From positions 62,001 through 126,000 of the forward strand of contig VNKQ01000010.1 in the NCBI GenBank assembly GCA_016508695.1: a stretch of 64,000 nucleotides of DNA. The letters are read 5' to 3'. This DNA comes from Hyphodiscus hymeniophilus. Its lineage: Eukaryota; Ascomycota; Leotiomycetes; Helotiales; Hyphodiscaceae. Under the pieces are notes generated by a model. That model made no database searches. It was not told the DNA's origin and saw nothing but the letters and a program-made list of their open reading frames with translations. Made by a program: the position numbers and the translations under genes. Below are positions 47,360 through 61,169 of the stretch, in pieces (positions within the stretch are counted from its first letter, which is position 1; each line of letters begins with the position of its first letter).

Positions 47360-47519
47360 TATAGCAGTGGGCTCACGTACAATGGGAAGATCGTATGAAC
47401 TATTCTGGTATTTGTAGTGCGTCTAAGGGAGAGAAGCTATAGTGTGTAAGGGAATAATAATAGTATAGGGTAGGACCCTAGGACCCTAGGACCCTAGTGC
47501 CCACGTGACTACCCTTATA
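47360..47519 (-). repeat. 3' LTR of the large element (160 bp)
   Basis: It aligns end to end with 61170-61321. About 12 differences are all transitions, and most show the right copy as the mutated one. It has three AGGACCCT units where the right LTR has two, an 8-bp difference that accounts exactly for the length difference. Confidence 0.9.
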
Positions 47520-47533
47520 TGCCCCCCTTTATA
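47520..47533 (-). other. Polypurine tract of the large element
   Basis: On the minus strand this reads AAAGGGGGGCA directly before the 3' LTR. This is the expected primer for plus-strand DNA synthesis and ties the helicase-bearing segment to the retroelement. Confidence 0.75.
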
Positions 47534-48749
47534 AGTATTCTCTCCGAGAATAAGAAAAGAAATATATTAATATAAGTAAGAATAAAAAAAGTATAAAGAG
47601 TAATTCTAGTTTATCTATTGTATATTATTAGCAATATATTACTATTATCTCTATCCTCTAATAATATACTATTCTAATCCTTTTAAATAATAATCTCTTT
47701 ACTAACCGGCTATTAAGAAGACGCTATATTATTCTCTAATAATATTCTGTTTTAAGTTCCCTAAATAATAGTCTTGCTAACGGGCTATATAAAAGACGCT
47801 AGTAGCTAAAACGAAGTAGGCTCTTAAGATATAGTCGAAAGAAGTAGTATAAGTATATAAGTCTAGTTACTATTAAAAGGTAAATTCGAGCTATTATTGT
47901 CTAGTATAGTAAATTACTTATAGTCGTTACTATTAGTTTATTTAAATTTTTAGTCGTCTTCTTTATAAAATGGGTTTTTAACGCTTTATATTTATACTAA
48001 TTCGATATTGCAAATAGTATTACCGAAGCAAAAGTATCCCTTATTACTTTAGAAGAATTCCTTTTTAATATTCTACTTTTAGGTAACGTGCGTTCTAATA
48101 GTATTACTAACCTAAAGCTATCTTATAAAGTAATGGCCAGAAATAGAAGTAATAACGACTTAAAATATAGAGTTATTAAGAGTAATTATATTATCCTTTC
48201 TAATAGCTAAGTATATAATAAAGTAAGGGGTAAAAGTATTATTTATAACTTTTGTAATAGTAATAGAGTAGCTAGAGTATTCTTATAAGGATATTAAATC
48301 GTAAAGAGAGTCTATAAGTTTTATCGTAGTAATCGAGGAAAAAGGAACAATTTTTATTATAGCCGCTAGTCTTTCTAATAACTTGACCTTAATAGGGAGA
48401 AGCTTATTATTAAAGAATATTAGTAAGTCCTTAGACTAGATATTAGCTCTAATATAAAAAACCTAAAGAGCGACGTCGATTTATTTGAGTATTTAATATA
48501 TATTTAGCAGAGTATTAGTATAAAAAACCTTTTATAGAGCGGAGAATACTATTAGTTACACTAGAGTAGTCTTAACGTCTTTAAAGCCTTTAGTAAATAT
48601 AATTAACTTAGTAGTTAAGGTCCCTTTAATTTAATATTAGTTGTTAATATATTGTCGTTTACTATAAGGACCTCCGTAATTAGAGTAGCCTAAAGTTCGA
48701 TTATAATATATCTTTTAATATTTCTTAGACTTGTAATATATATATATTT

Positions 48750-50760
48750 TCTAAGGATAAGTCTCTAACGAATAACTACCCGTCTTATAAGCGTGATACT
48801 AAGAATATTCGGTAGTTATATAACCCTTTTAGTTATATCGATTATAAGTAAAATATATAGTATTTCTATTAGAGGGGCAAGGAACTCGATTATTTGTATA
48901 ATTAGTCTTAATATAGCTATCTTCCTTATAGTTAAAGCAAGTTTGGATATATTCTTTTATATAATCGTGGCTAGTATAACCTTATTCTCTATATATATAA
49001 TATAGCTTAGGCAGAGCCTCCGGATAATTATTTGCCTTATAACTAATTTTATTATAAGTATAATAGCGGACGTTATAATTCTTATTGGCTCTTAGTATAG
49101 GGATAATAGTCTCGAAATAAATTGCGTTTAGATCCAAAGCTATAGAGTAGACTTTGTATATAGTATATATAGCTAGTTTGTCGTATATATACATATCCTC
49201 GCAGTTATAGCTAGAAGGGTCGACTACCTCCTTAGGCATAACGATAAGAAGACTATAGCGGCCGCGAGATAGGGTAATAAGGGCTTTTCTACTATTACTA
49301 GCGAATTTAGTAAGCTTTTTAGTAATTATTATATTTATAGCTATAATATCCTTTATAAGACTTTAAGCTATAGCGTTAGTATAGCTTGTAAATCGAGGGT
49401 CTTTAAGCTTATTAAAGAACTAGCTAGTATAATTAGCTTTAAGCTTATAGAGTAAAAGGGCTAAGAAGGTAAATTCCTTTTAGATCTTAATTAGTAGTCC
49501 CGATTTTAAAAGGTTAGTAATAATTTGTATAGCGAATCTTTAGATAATATATCTAATTTAGGCATTCTCGCATAAGGTTCTATCCTTTTCTTTTGCCGAG
49601 TATAAATCCGTAACGAGTATTATTATAAAGTTCTCGTATATATTAAATTTACGCTTTATATATTATTAGATAAAAGTAAGCTTTTCCTTTTTATAAAAGA
49701 TAGCTATATTGCGAGTATTATTAATTATACGCCCATTATAGAAACTATTACTTAGTATCTTAGAGATAGGGTTAATATAAACGTAATATTACTTTATAAA
49801 TTCCCTAATTTTAACTTTGGCCTTATATACTCGTTCGAGAAGAGGGTATATATAAGATTATAAAAATAGTATTAGGAAATTTATATTAAGATAAGTCTTT
49901 ATAAGTATTAGGCATTAAGCTATATTATTAATATAATAATAGAACTTAGGGTTATAATTACTTATAATACTATAAAGATAAGTATTAGGAATAATAACGC
50001 ACTTATTTATAAAGACTACGATAAGATTATATTCGGATACTAAGTAGTATATATATAGCTTTAAGCCTTGTGAAACTATAGTAACGATAATATTCGCGAA
50101 CTTAGAGATAGTTTGTTCGAGTAAGTATTAGATATTAGAAGCTATAGTATACAAATTAATTGTGTCTAACTCCGGATTATTATATATATATATAAGGTTA
50201 TTAATTAGCTAGGTAATTATATTATTACCATTTGTAGAATTTGCGTATTTCTATATAATATCGAATAAGTATAAGTTAGTTATATACTCGGAAAATTGTC
50301 TAGGCTTTAGACGATTCTTATAGAACGTAATAACGATACTATTTAGTATTATATGTAAAACGAATTCCTTAATATCTAACGTCGATAGAGTAAGTATTAT
50401 AGACTAGTACTTATTACAAGAAAGCTTAGTATTTATAAAGCGTCTTTTTTTACCCAAGAGTATATTAATACAGACAATATTCTTTTTAAGATCGAACTTA
50501 TTATATATTTTCTCTAGGCGTATTACCTTTTTATCACAGCTAATATTTGTCTAATTTATAATAAGAACAACTTAGCGCTAATCTAATATAAGGGCTTCTT
50601 TCGCGATAATTACTAGGGTAACTATTTTAGTAAGAAGTGATTTTCCTAAGGCGATAACTCCTAATATAAACATAATACTATATTTAACGTTTTTAAAAAT
50701 CTTAGTAAAGGCAGATTTTTAAATTATAATAAAGGTTAAAGGAACTTATCGGGGTCCTTA
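48750..50760 (-). pseudogene. Superfamily 1 (Upf1/DNA2/NAM7-like) helicase remnant inside the LTR element
   Basis: A single minus-strand frame, interrupted by scattered TAA/TAG, keeps the SF1 motifs in order and at normal spacing. Motif I is FILGVIALGKSLL (50661-50638). Motif Ia is TNISCDKKVIRLE (from 50550). A motif II-like segment VVFINKC lies near 50007, where Asp-Glu has become Asn-Lys. A motif III-like segment INNIAQCL lies near 49930. The QYRMHP-type motif is decayed to YYVYINPISKIL (about 49790-49755), and motif VI appears as KALITLSRGRY (about 49280). A C-terminal extension with VRYYTYNKISYKANNYPEALPKLYYIY follows. The QYRxHP-type motif separates it from Pif1/Helitron helicases. The N-terminal limit is uncertain; the same strand has low-complexity coding-like sequence up to about 53.8 kb. 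Confidence 0.72.
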
Positions 50761-52429
50761 AAGTTATAAAGTTTGAATATATCTTAAGTATCAAATATAA
50801 GAGTATTATTAAATATAAGAAAGTATATAATAAGGTAAGCGCGAGTAAACGTATATACTTACTTATCGGAGTCTTCTTACTTATAAAAAGCATAGAGACT
50901 ATTAATTATATTATAAAACCCTTAACGATTATTCTTAGCCTTTATTATTATAAAGATAGTCGGGGCTTCTATTAGATACTTTAGTAACTATTTATTTAAT
51001 TTCAAGTCTACCTTATAAGACGGCAATTTAGTTACTACTTGCGAAGCTTCTTTTTTCGGGCCCTTTTAGCGTAAGTCGACCCTATAGGTTAGAATTCTAT
51101 TTAAGTAATATTCGGAAAGAGAGAAGTAGGCTAATAAGATTATAAGAGTCTATATCTAATATTATCTAAGAATATATACCTTCCAAATAATCTATTTATA
51201 GTTTATATTATATATAGATATCTTAATTAGTATACTCGATTTAATAGAATAACCTAGAGTAATTTTAAGTATAATAGTAAGTTATATATAAGTACTAACA
51301 TAATCCTTAATATTTAATACTTTAAACTAGAGAAGGAAAATATCTAGGGTTTTATTAGCCTTTAGTTTAGAGATACTCTTTTTGACTTTATTATCTTACG
51401 AGATATAAGTAATATAGTATTTGTAATTCTCGGGATCGTTCTTATTCTCTAAGAAAAACGATCTTAATATAAGTATTAGGGATATCTCGCAAAGTTTCTC
51501 TATTAAGTCGCTATACTCTTAGTTTACTAGTAATTGTTTATTTATAATATAGTATATATTATCGACTTAAAGTTTACTAATATTATAATATATATACTTA
51601 ATATGTTAAACGAAGCCTAAGTATAAAAGGTAAAGGTATTCTATAATTAGGAATATATTACTAATTATAAGAATATACTAGTTTAGACTATCTTTAATCT
51701 ACTTATAATAAGCGGGCTCTTTATAATCTTTTATATATTTTATTTTAGTATTATTAAGCAAATTAATATTTTGCTTATAGTTTAATATAATTACAAAAAC
51801 AGAAAGAAGAGTACTACTATTTTTAACTAGAGTAAAATTAGTTTTAAGCTAGGTATAAATTTGTTAACAAGTAAGAGTTATTATATTCGGAGTTACTAGG
51901 TTTTAAATCGTTACTTATTATACGTTAATAGTAAATTTTATAAAGACCTTATTATCCGGCTTAAATTCTTAGGGGAAAAGACTAAAGGTAGTAAATTCCT
52001 CGGGTAACTCGCTATTATTTTCGCGGAGATAATTATTAACTCGCTAGAAAACAAAGTTATAAATATTCGCAAGATTAAAGTTAATATATACTTTATAATA
52101 CTTATAATATAAAGGATTAGTTAAGTCGAATAAACGCTTTATAGAGATATAAAGTTAAATATTACTCGTGAGGTTCTTAATAATTGCGAAACTAATTGAT
52201 TTAGATAATAATATTAACTTAGTATTATTATATAAGTTAGCTTATTATAAATAACTATACGCCTTACCGTTAAGGAAAAACTAAATAAGAAGACAAGGAA
52301 TAACTGATAGTATTAGATTTACTTTAGGGCGTTTACTAGAGACGGGTATAATAATATTATTAAGATTATCTTACTCTTAGTTTAGTTATTTCTCGTTACC
52401 TCTTGTCTTTACAAACTAGGGGTCGGCGC

Positions 52430-52740
52430 TAGTTTTATTTAATACTAATTTAGTTGCGTTTATAAATAGCGATAACTCAAATGCCTTTACAGTAAATAGT
52501 AACTCGATTATATTTATAATTAATAGCGACTTAGTTATATTTGTAGCTAGTAGTAATTTAGTTGCCTTAGCTAGTTTCTAATCCTCGGCTAGAGTAGGAT
52601 CCTAGTTCTAGTCTTTATATAAGGCATTGGGTTCTTTAGTTACTTACTAGCCTTTGACTATATTATTATTCTAGTTCTAGTCTTTATTTATAGGTTCTTC
52701 CGTTACTTACTAGCCTTTGCCCATATTATCGGAAGAGTTA
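52430..52740 (-). repeat. Imperfect tandem repeats in the extra region of the large element
   Basis: Two kinds are visible. Units of about 45 bp contain AATAGTAACTTAGTT-like cores (about 52440-52580). Two units of about 70 bp begin CTAGTTCTAGTCTTTAT and contain GTTACTTACTAGCC (about 52605-52735). They probably encoded repeated residues upstream of the helicase domain. Confidence 0.55.
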
Positions 52741-53939
52741 TCGAGACCTTAAGAGAGTATATACTTAATAGTTCTAAATCCTTTAGTCTCTTTAAACTAA
52801 TATCCGTTATTATTAGTATCTCGTATAAAAATAGTTATTCTAGCTTAAAGGAGTTTACCTATAATATATATAATAGTAACAAAGGTATACTCTAGTGCGA
52901 TAACGTGAAATAAGATATAGAGAAGACTTATAGATATAATAAGTAGCTAGACTATTATAAGGAGGAAAAGGGACGTAAGTAGTATATTAGTCAAAGAGTT
53001 GCGAGAACAATATCGAGCCTTTGCCTTTTTCTTAAAATTATAATAAGCTTAGTAAATCGTATTATAAGTATTAACAAAAAGTATCTTAATATATTATTTA
53101 AATAAAAGGTCCGCGTTCGCGTATATATTAATAGGGACGTTAATACTTATCGTAACAAAAGTAAGTATAAGAGTACTTATAATTAAATTAAGAAATATAC
53201 GGGTAAAAGTTAGTATTAACTTTATATATTATATTAAAAGTAAGAGGGTGCGGGCATTAGAGAGTAGTATTATAAAGAGAGTCTTTATAATAATAGCGAT
53301 ATAAAGAGTAAATATAAAAATCGTATTTATAATAATAAACAAGATATAAAAGAATTTAAGTAAAGGTTTATAATTATATTCGCACTTTATTTCCGTTATA
53401 ATAACGAAGATAATCTCGCGTATAAGATAAGAATAGTAGTTTTTAATATATTAAGAAGGTTACAATAGTATATATTGTCTAGGAATTAATAGTTATAGGG
53501 TATAAAGGTTAATAGTTAAGAGATTAAGAAAATTTCAAAACTAAGAAAGTCGCGATATTTTAAAAGTATTTTTATAGCCTTATAATAATAATAACTAATA
53601 CTAGCGTAGTTTTGGCAAAGTGATTATAAGTATATAATAGAATGTCCGAGTAAAATAATAAGCCAAAAGTAATTTTAAGAGAAGATATATAAATAATAAT
53701 ATATCTAAAATTTAATAAAAAGGCAATTAATAAGGCTCTTTTATAATACTAATTAAGGATGCACGTTAATTATATAAGTAAGATTATAAGAGTAGTTTTA
53801 TATCGCCGAGACGGTTTCGACTCTTAATATTATAGAAAAATATAAGAGTGCTTTAACGTTAACTTAAACGGGGGAGTTACCTCTATAGTTAGAAATAACT
53901 AAACTATTACTAAGATTATAATATTACTTTAAAGTTTTA

Positions 53940-56900
53940 GATAATACGGGAGACTTAGCTTTACAAAATAAACGCGGGTTTCTAAGTTAGCTCGTTATAT
54001 ATTAGTTACTTTACTTGGTAGTAGGTCTTATATTTATACTAGCCTATAACTTTTTGTAATTCCTTTACTAAAATCTTCTCGATAATATATCTTTATTCTC
54101 TTTTAATCTCGATTAGGCCCGGCTCTAGTGCTTTGCAGTTATAAGGATCTTTAGGGGCTAGTTTTAAATGCTTTACAAAAATAATAAGATATATTTCTTA
54201 TAGCTATTCTAGTAACTTAAGCTTATACTTAAGATTCTTATAATATTCGAGGATTTTAAAAGGACTAAGCTTAATAAATAAGAGCTTAATTTAATTTTAT
54301 ATATAATATCTATTCTTATATAACTTACTAATTTTGAGAAATGCGTGTATATTAAAGACAAGGGGCTTAGTATACTTATTATTATAATTTATTTTTATTT
54401 GGGCTTAGGCAAGGTATATTATATCTTTTACTTCCTTACGTAAAAGTATTCGATACTAAACGAAGTCTAATACGTTATTATTAGCGTTTTAGAATATTAT
54501 TTTACTTTCTTTTCTATATAGTAATAAGAAAGGTATAATACTAATTAAAGCGTTTATAAATGTGTTTAGGTATAGCTATATATATAATAAGAGGTCCTTT
54601 TATCCCTATTAATCTTATCTCCCTTTAAGTATATATTTGAAGGCGTACTAAAAGGTCTAGTTCGTTCTTTCGGCTTGTTTATTAATAGACTTATAGTATA
54701 CTATAGTAAAAGCTAATTCCGTTTAAGAGAGTTTAAATAAACGAGTCTAGAATTTAAATGTGAATTTGTTATTTCTATCCGAAATAAGAATGTTTAAGTA
54801 TCCCCAATTTACGTAGACTTATTAATAGTAAAAGGTAGTCTAGTCTATTATATCGAAATTCTTTTTTCTAATTAAGAATATTACGAATTTCGTTACTTTA
54901 TTAGTAATAATTAAGATAATATCGTTCTCTTGGGTTAATAAAGGTAATTTGATAAAATCTAATAATAGGACGGATAATACCTTAATAGGGTATTCGATTA
55001 ATTAAAGACTTCTCTAGGGTAATATTCTCTTTAATAAGGCTTAGCGGCAAATAAGATAATTTAATATATATTTTAAGAGCTCGTCGCGTATTTTAGGTAT
55101 AAAAACACGTTAGCGTAAGGCAAAGTATACTCTATTAGTTTTAATATAAGTATAGTTATCGTATATTACTTAGAAAATTTTTTGGAAATACTTCTTAGAA
55201 ATATAAAGTCTATTATAATTACTATCTCGTATATATAAGAGTTTTAACTAAAGATCTCGATAGAAATAAAAGAAAGTAATAACGGGTCCTTCCGGGCTTT
55301 CTCGATTATCTTTATATAATTTAAGTAATATAGTATAAACTTTACCGAAAGTTTTATCTTATAATATATACTTAACGATATCTTTAACTAGCTTATTGTT
55401 TATATATATAGATATGACTAATAGTAAATCTTACTCGTAGCCTATTATAACTAATTAAAAACCGCTTAATAAAAGTACTTTAGCTAGTAGCGTTCCGTTT
55501 AGCGTTTTAGTAGCGGGGGGGAGGATAATAGAGTTAATAGTAATAGGGATTATAATAGTAGGGATTTTAGTAATAGGGATTTTAGTAATAGGGATCTCGG
55601 TAACTTAATAAGTAGATTGCGTTTGTACTAGATAGGCGTAAATATACTTAACCTCGACGTATCCGGATTTAAACTAGATTTCCTTTTATAAGGATAGAAT
55701 TGTTTATATACGTAATAGACTATTTATATTATTATAGATCTTACTAGGGTAATATATAATCGTTATATAATATATAAATTTAGAGAGAAAGAGCTTTTAG
55801 TTTATAAGACGATTAGAGCTTTTTCTTAGGCGTATAATAAGATTTTTAAAGCTATTTATAATTACTAAGTAGTCGGTATAAACTATAAGATTATTACTAT
55901 TTATATATTATAGCAATTTCTCTAGGGCCTAAACGAGCGCGGCTATCTCTAGTTTTATAGGCTAATAGTTTTATTTAGCTATAAATAGTTCCTTAGACAA
56001 GTATAAGATAGGATATTTTATACCGTTCTTATTCTTTTAATAAAGTGTTATACTAATACCTCTTTCCTTATTATTATTAATATAAAAGATAAAGAGAAAA
56101 GTAAAGTTAGGGAAAGCTAGTTATAGTACGTTATATAGTTTATTCTTAAGAGTCTTTTATATTGCCTTATACTTATCGATAAGGGCCTTGTTTTCCTTAT
56201 CCTTAAATACGTCGAGGAGCCTCCGTTTGGCTACTATCTTATGTCTTTTACTAGAGATAAGAGTATTTTTAAAACCGCGGGTTTTAAGTTTTTAAAGTAG
56301 TTTAGCTATATTTATAAACTATTTAATAAAAGGGCAGTAATACCCGAAGAAACCTAAATTATACTCGAGTTTATTTAACGTCTTAGGGAAAGCTAAATTA
56401 TAAACGGCTTCGACTTTTTCTTCTAGAGTATTTAGTCTAAGTCTAGAGACTTAGCGACTTAAGGCTCTTAAGCCTAATTAAGCAAAATAGCATTTCTTAA
56501 GATTAAGTATAATACTAGACTAATTTAGTAGTTTAAGTATAATTAATAAATATTTAATATATTTCTCGGGCGTCTTAAAGAAAATAATAATATTATTAAT
56601 ATAAACGAAGACGAATAATTATAAGTAGCTACTAAAAATCTTTTTTATATAGTATTAAAAGAAAGCTAGTAATAACGTTAGGCCTATAATACTAACTATA
56701 AATTACTCGTAATCTCGATATAGCAAAACGAAAGTAGTCTTTTATCGGTCTATTAGATTAATTTTTTATTAGAAGAAAGACTTAGTTATATCGAGAACTA
56801 AAAATATAATAGCTCTACTTATTGCGTTAAATATGTCTTTTTACTAGGGTAATAGATAAGTATCTTTATTTATCTTAGTATTAACTCGACGTAAATTAAT

Positions 56901-58100
56901 AATAACTCTAGGCTAATTGTTTCTCTATATAGTAAAAGCTAGGGAAGTAGCTAGGCTAGGCTTTTCTAGAGGAATATCCTTTATAACTCCCAAGTCCTTT
57001 AGTGGGTCTAAAATAAAGTCTATCCCTTAGTAATCTTTTAAAGATAGTCTATATAATACTTATTTGAGATCTTTAATATTAGCGCTATCTTTAAAAGGTA
57101 TAAGTATTTAAATACTATTATTAAAGTAGCCAAGCTCTTTTCGAAAGAAATTAGCCTTCTTAGTAATAACTTTATAAATTTAGTCTTAAATCTCTTTTCT
57201 CTAGTAATTAAATATATTTGCCTTTAAAGTATTTATATATTCCCCGTAATATATAACTAAGTATAAATACCCGTCGGGGTATAATCCTTCGGGTTCCTCG
57301 ATTATAAGAGGTAAACCTTCGAAAACTTTAATAAGGCCCAAGTATACTTCTAAGGTTTTAGGTATATCGTTTACTTAGTCTAATATACTTATAATTTGGC
57401 CTTTATATAACTTAATAATAGTATAGCCGAAATTTGTATATAGTAATAGCTTAACCTTATTACTATTTATAATACCGTTAATAAGGGAACCAAATGTATT
57501 GCGAGATAAGTCTTTTTACGTATATAAATTTACAAGGTATCTTTAGTATTTTATAGTTAATATATAGTAGTAGACGTTAATATTCTGGCCGTATCCTAGT
57601 TAAATAATAACCGTCTTAGCGATATAAATATAAGTATACTTAGTCGTTTTAGTCTTCGTTAAAAGATAGAATATAGGGAATTTCTTGCTTTTATAATATA
57701 AGAAGTCTAGTCTAGTAAGAGACTTACTTTACTAAATATCAATACTATTTGGTCGTAAGAACGAATTACTTAATAAGATACTATAAGAGAGGTAGTTAAC
57801 GATATATACCTCGGCTATAAATTTTATTATCTCTCTATTAATACTATAGAGGACTATTAGAATTTAAATAAAATACTAAGTAACTAGCCCTTATTTTATA
57901 CTAGAAAGGCTAATCCTCTTTAGTCCTTTCTTTAAAAGAAGATCCAGGAAATACTACTTATATTTAGCCTCGTTAATAAGAGTAAGACTTACTTTAATAT
58001 CGGGATAAGCTAGGACTAATATTTTAAGTAAATTGGGGTATATTATAACCTTAGCGCTTATATAATATTCGTGGGTAATATTATTAATATAGAATATACT
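53940..58100 (-). pseudogene. Decayed pol (protease, RT, RNase H, integrase, chromodomain) of the large element
   Basis: Reading leftward on the minus strand: a protease-like segment near 57.75 kb (LLSNSFLRPNSIDI); reverse transcriptase from about 57.0 to 56.48 kb (RVIINLRRVNTKINKDTYPLP, AIIFLVLDITKSFFQ, YINNIIIFFKTPEKYIKYL, with YIDD mutated to YINN); an RNase H region down to about 55.7 kb; integrase about 55.3-54.2 kb (TKFVIFLIRKKNFDIIDW-like); and a chromodomain-like segment at about 54090-53960 (REYIIEKILVKEL then YKYKTYYQVK). The chromodomain assigns it to the chromovirus lineage of Ty3/Gypsy. Numerous stops replace Gln and Trp codons. Boundaries are approximate. Confidence 0.82.
55536..55607. 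repeat. Short tandem repeat (TAGTAATAGGGATTT units)
   Basis: About four to five imperfect copies of a 15-18-bp unit lie within the integrase or linker part of the element. Confidence 0.7.
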
Positions 58101-58799
58101 TGCGGATATTTTCTTCCGTTTTCTCTTTTTCTTAGGCTTAGAAAATAATAAGGTTTCGTTATTTGTAATAGTAATTAACTCTTCTAAAGAATTATATATA
58201 AGTACTATTAGTTCGACTAGTAGTAATATTAAAGAGGATATAGGTATTAAAGGTAGTTATAAAGAAGTTAGACTACTTTATATATTTATTTAGTTAAGGA
58301 GCGATTTAATATTATACTTTTAAGGTAAAACAGGCGGCTTCTTAACGCTTATAATTGTGTTTTTTGTCTTAGGAATATCGACGAGTAAAGCTATAAGTAC
58401 GATTTTAAAGATAAGAGTACTTTTAGAAGTAACTTTAAAAACGGATATATATATAGTATCGGGAATAATATAAGTAATAAGTATCGCGGAAATAAGAGTT
58501 AAAGAGAAAATAACGCGTTAAGTAAAGTTAATAATAGGAGGGTTATTACTTTACTTTATAAGTAATCGGGTACTCTAAAGCGACTACTAGAATCGTTTTC
58601 TAAAACATTATCCGAGTCTAAAGCTTAAAGAGTAAATAGTAATATAAAGCCTTACTAGTTAGTATTTGCGTAATAAACGTCTTAATATTCTTAATATATT
58701 TAGTATATAAATTCGTTTACTTCGACTAAATCTTTATTAGTTTCTTTATAGTAAACGGGAACTATTATTTGCTTTTTAAACTTATTACGTAAATTATCC

Positions 58800-60150
58800 G
58801 GGCGATTATATTAAAAATTAATATAACTACCTCCGCAAAAAGTATAAGGGTACTTTAGGGCGAATTTCTTAATAAGCGGTACTAGTAGAGCTAAAAGTAC
58901 CAAAAGAGACTTATTAGTTATAAGTTAGAAATCCGCCTTAAGGTCCTTAGTAATTTGTAATACTATATCTCTAGGGATATAACGAGGTTAACTTAGAGGA
59001 GATAAAACTTTAAGTACTTCGTTATATCTACTACTAAATCTAAGCGTCTCGCGGGTTTTATAATCAAATCTATTTCTATTAATAAAGTTAAAGTTACTAT
59101 AGTTTATAAGATTATTAAGTAGAGAACGGACGCCTTTAATTTATTCCTTAATACTTAAGTACTATACGTAAGCTAAAGCTTCTAAACTATAAACTATATC
59201 CGTGAATTTAGTAAGCGTATTATTAAAGAGTCAAAGCTTAACTAAGTTTTGTAAAGTAAAGTTAAGGCCTTTATATATATATCAAATAATAAGGTCTTTG
59301 TTTTACTCTCTAGCTTTAATATATAAGGATTGTTTTTTAGCTAAGTAATCGTAAACGTTAAGTTTATCTTTATCGTTAAAGTTATACTTTATTTAATTGG
59401 CTTATTATAACGCTATAAACGTATTAGTATAAAACTATACTTAAAGATTATAAGCCTATTTAGTAAGTAAGTCAATTATTTAATCTTTAGCGTTAAAAAA
59501 GAGGCCATTAAACTAAGTACGTGCTTTTCCCTTTATAGTTATTAAAAGTAAGACTAATAGTTGCCCCTCTCTATAAGTATAAGATATATAGTCTAGATAA
59601 TTAAAGTAAGAAGTAACTATAGATTCGCTATTATATTTAATATTAGAGGCTTTAAACTTAAGTTAAAAAAATTTATTTCTCTAGGAAAACCTAATAAACA
59701 AATAATCTCGGCGACTATAATACTTATAGCGGTTATAATAATCTCTCGAGTTCTAATAATTACAAGAGTCGGATCGAGGATTATAGTAATTACGAGAATC
59801 GAGTCGAGGATTATAGCGATTACGAGAATCGGATCGAGGATTATAGTAATTAAGTAAATCGGGTTAAGGATTATAACGATTACGGGAATTAGGATAACTA
59901 CGATAATTTTAATCTATTTGTACGTATAGTCGTTACTAGTGCTATTATAGCTCGAATATCCGAGTATCACTACTATAATAGCCTTCTTATTAAATAATAA
60001 GTAGAAATAAAATAGTTACTAGCGTTATATTCCGGGTAGCGTAATTATATATAGTAAGACTCTTATAAAAGCAATCTAGGAAGCTATTAAAGCTTTAGAC
60101 CGAGTTAACGCTCGAGTTAGAGAAAAGGATATTTATTACTACTTTTACTT
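58800..60150 (-). pseudogene. Gag-like region of the large element with 10-residue repeats
   Basis: This minus-strand coding-like sequence lies upstream of pol with many RIP-type stops. Between 59761 and 59880 there are four 30-bp repeats encoding a ten-residue unit close to NYYNPRSDSR, a basic/Tyr-rich segment that could bind RNA. No zinc knuckle was recognised. The assignment to gag rests on position and composition only. Confidence 0.5.
59761..59880 (-). repeat. 30-bp tandem repeat, four copies
   Basis: The copies start at 59761, 59791, 59821 and 59851, exactly 30 bp apart, with differences that are mainly C/T and G/A. A fifth, more diverged copy may follow at 59881. Confidence 0.9.
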
Positions 60151-61169
60151 TTAGTTTTATATAGTATAGAGGTTTAGTAAGCCATAGGGCCACTAAGGCT
60201 ATAATGTAATTAGTATTATTAATATATAGTATTAGAGTCTTAAACTTGCTATTCTCTTTAACTAATAGGTATACTTATTTAATAAGTATTATATCGCGGA
60301 TTTATACGTTAATATTATAAACCCCTAGCTAGACCGGGATTTAAGTAGGTATTATAAAAGCGTTTTGTATCGTTTGTAACAATATAGAATCGGAATCGGC
60401 TTTGTTTTTAGTATTAGTATTAATAAGTATTAAGTCTCAAAAGATAGTAAACTACTTGTCTTTTTTAGTAAGATATAAGGTAAGGCGGGGTAACGGTTTT
60501 GGGCTTAGTAGTATAAGTTCTTAGTTAGTCGAAGTATTATAAAGGATATCTCTAAACCGTACTAAATAGAAAAGAGAGGAGTATAGAAAAAGAGTAGTTA
60601 GTTTGGCTTTATAGTTAGTTAGTTTGGCTTCGCGGTTAATAGTAAGGGTATTAAAGGGGTTTAAGTGTCTTATATCCTTAAATTATAAATTAGTAAAGGT
60701 AGTTACTAATCTCGTTCTTATTAATTTGAGGTTTTAATAGTTAACTAATGAGATTTCAATCGATTATTAATAGTAAGGATAAGGGGTCTATAAAGACTCG
60801 AATCTCTTATTCTCGGGTACTAGCGTAAAGGGTATAAAAAGTACTAGTAATTCTTTTATAAGTCTCTTTGCGAATTTATTATTAATATAGTATTATTCTT
60901 ATAAGGGGTATTAGTTCTTAGCTTAGTTACTCGAACTTATATAAGCTTCTTTTTATTTGAGAATAGAAAACGTTTTGTAAAGGCTTATATAGCGCAAACT
61001 CTACTATTAACTATTCTCTTTTAAGTAAATATACTCGTATAAGTTTTTGCGTTAAGGGCGGAAAATAAGGGGTATAGTAAGGTTATATTATATAATCGTA
61101 ATAATTGGCTTTGGAAAAACAATTTAGACTTAAGATCGGGAGGTTATTAATCGTATAGTATTACTACTA

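Noticed and set aside
48750..50760. Helitron helicase
   Set aside because: The motif set includes a QYRxHP-type element and a Upf1-like motif Ia/VI. No Rep domain or Helitron ends were seen.
48793..50893. Small open frames inside the large element (for example 48793-49005 and 50702-50893)
   Set aside because: They are fragments of RIP-decayed sequence. One at 48982-49239 is part of the helicase C-terminal extension and is covered by that entry.
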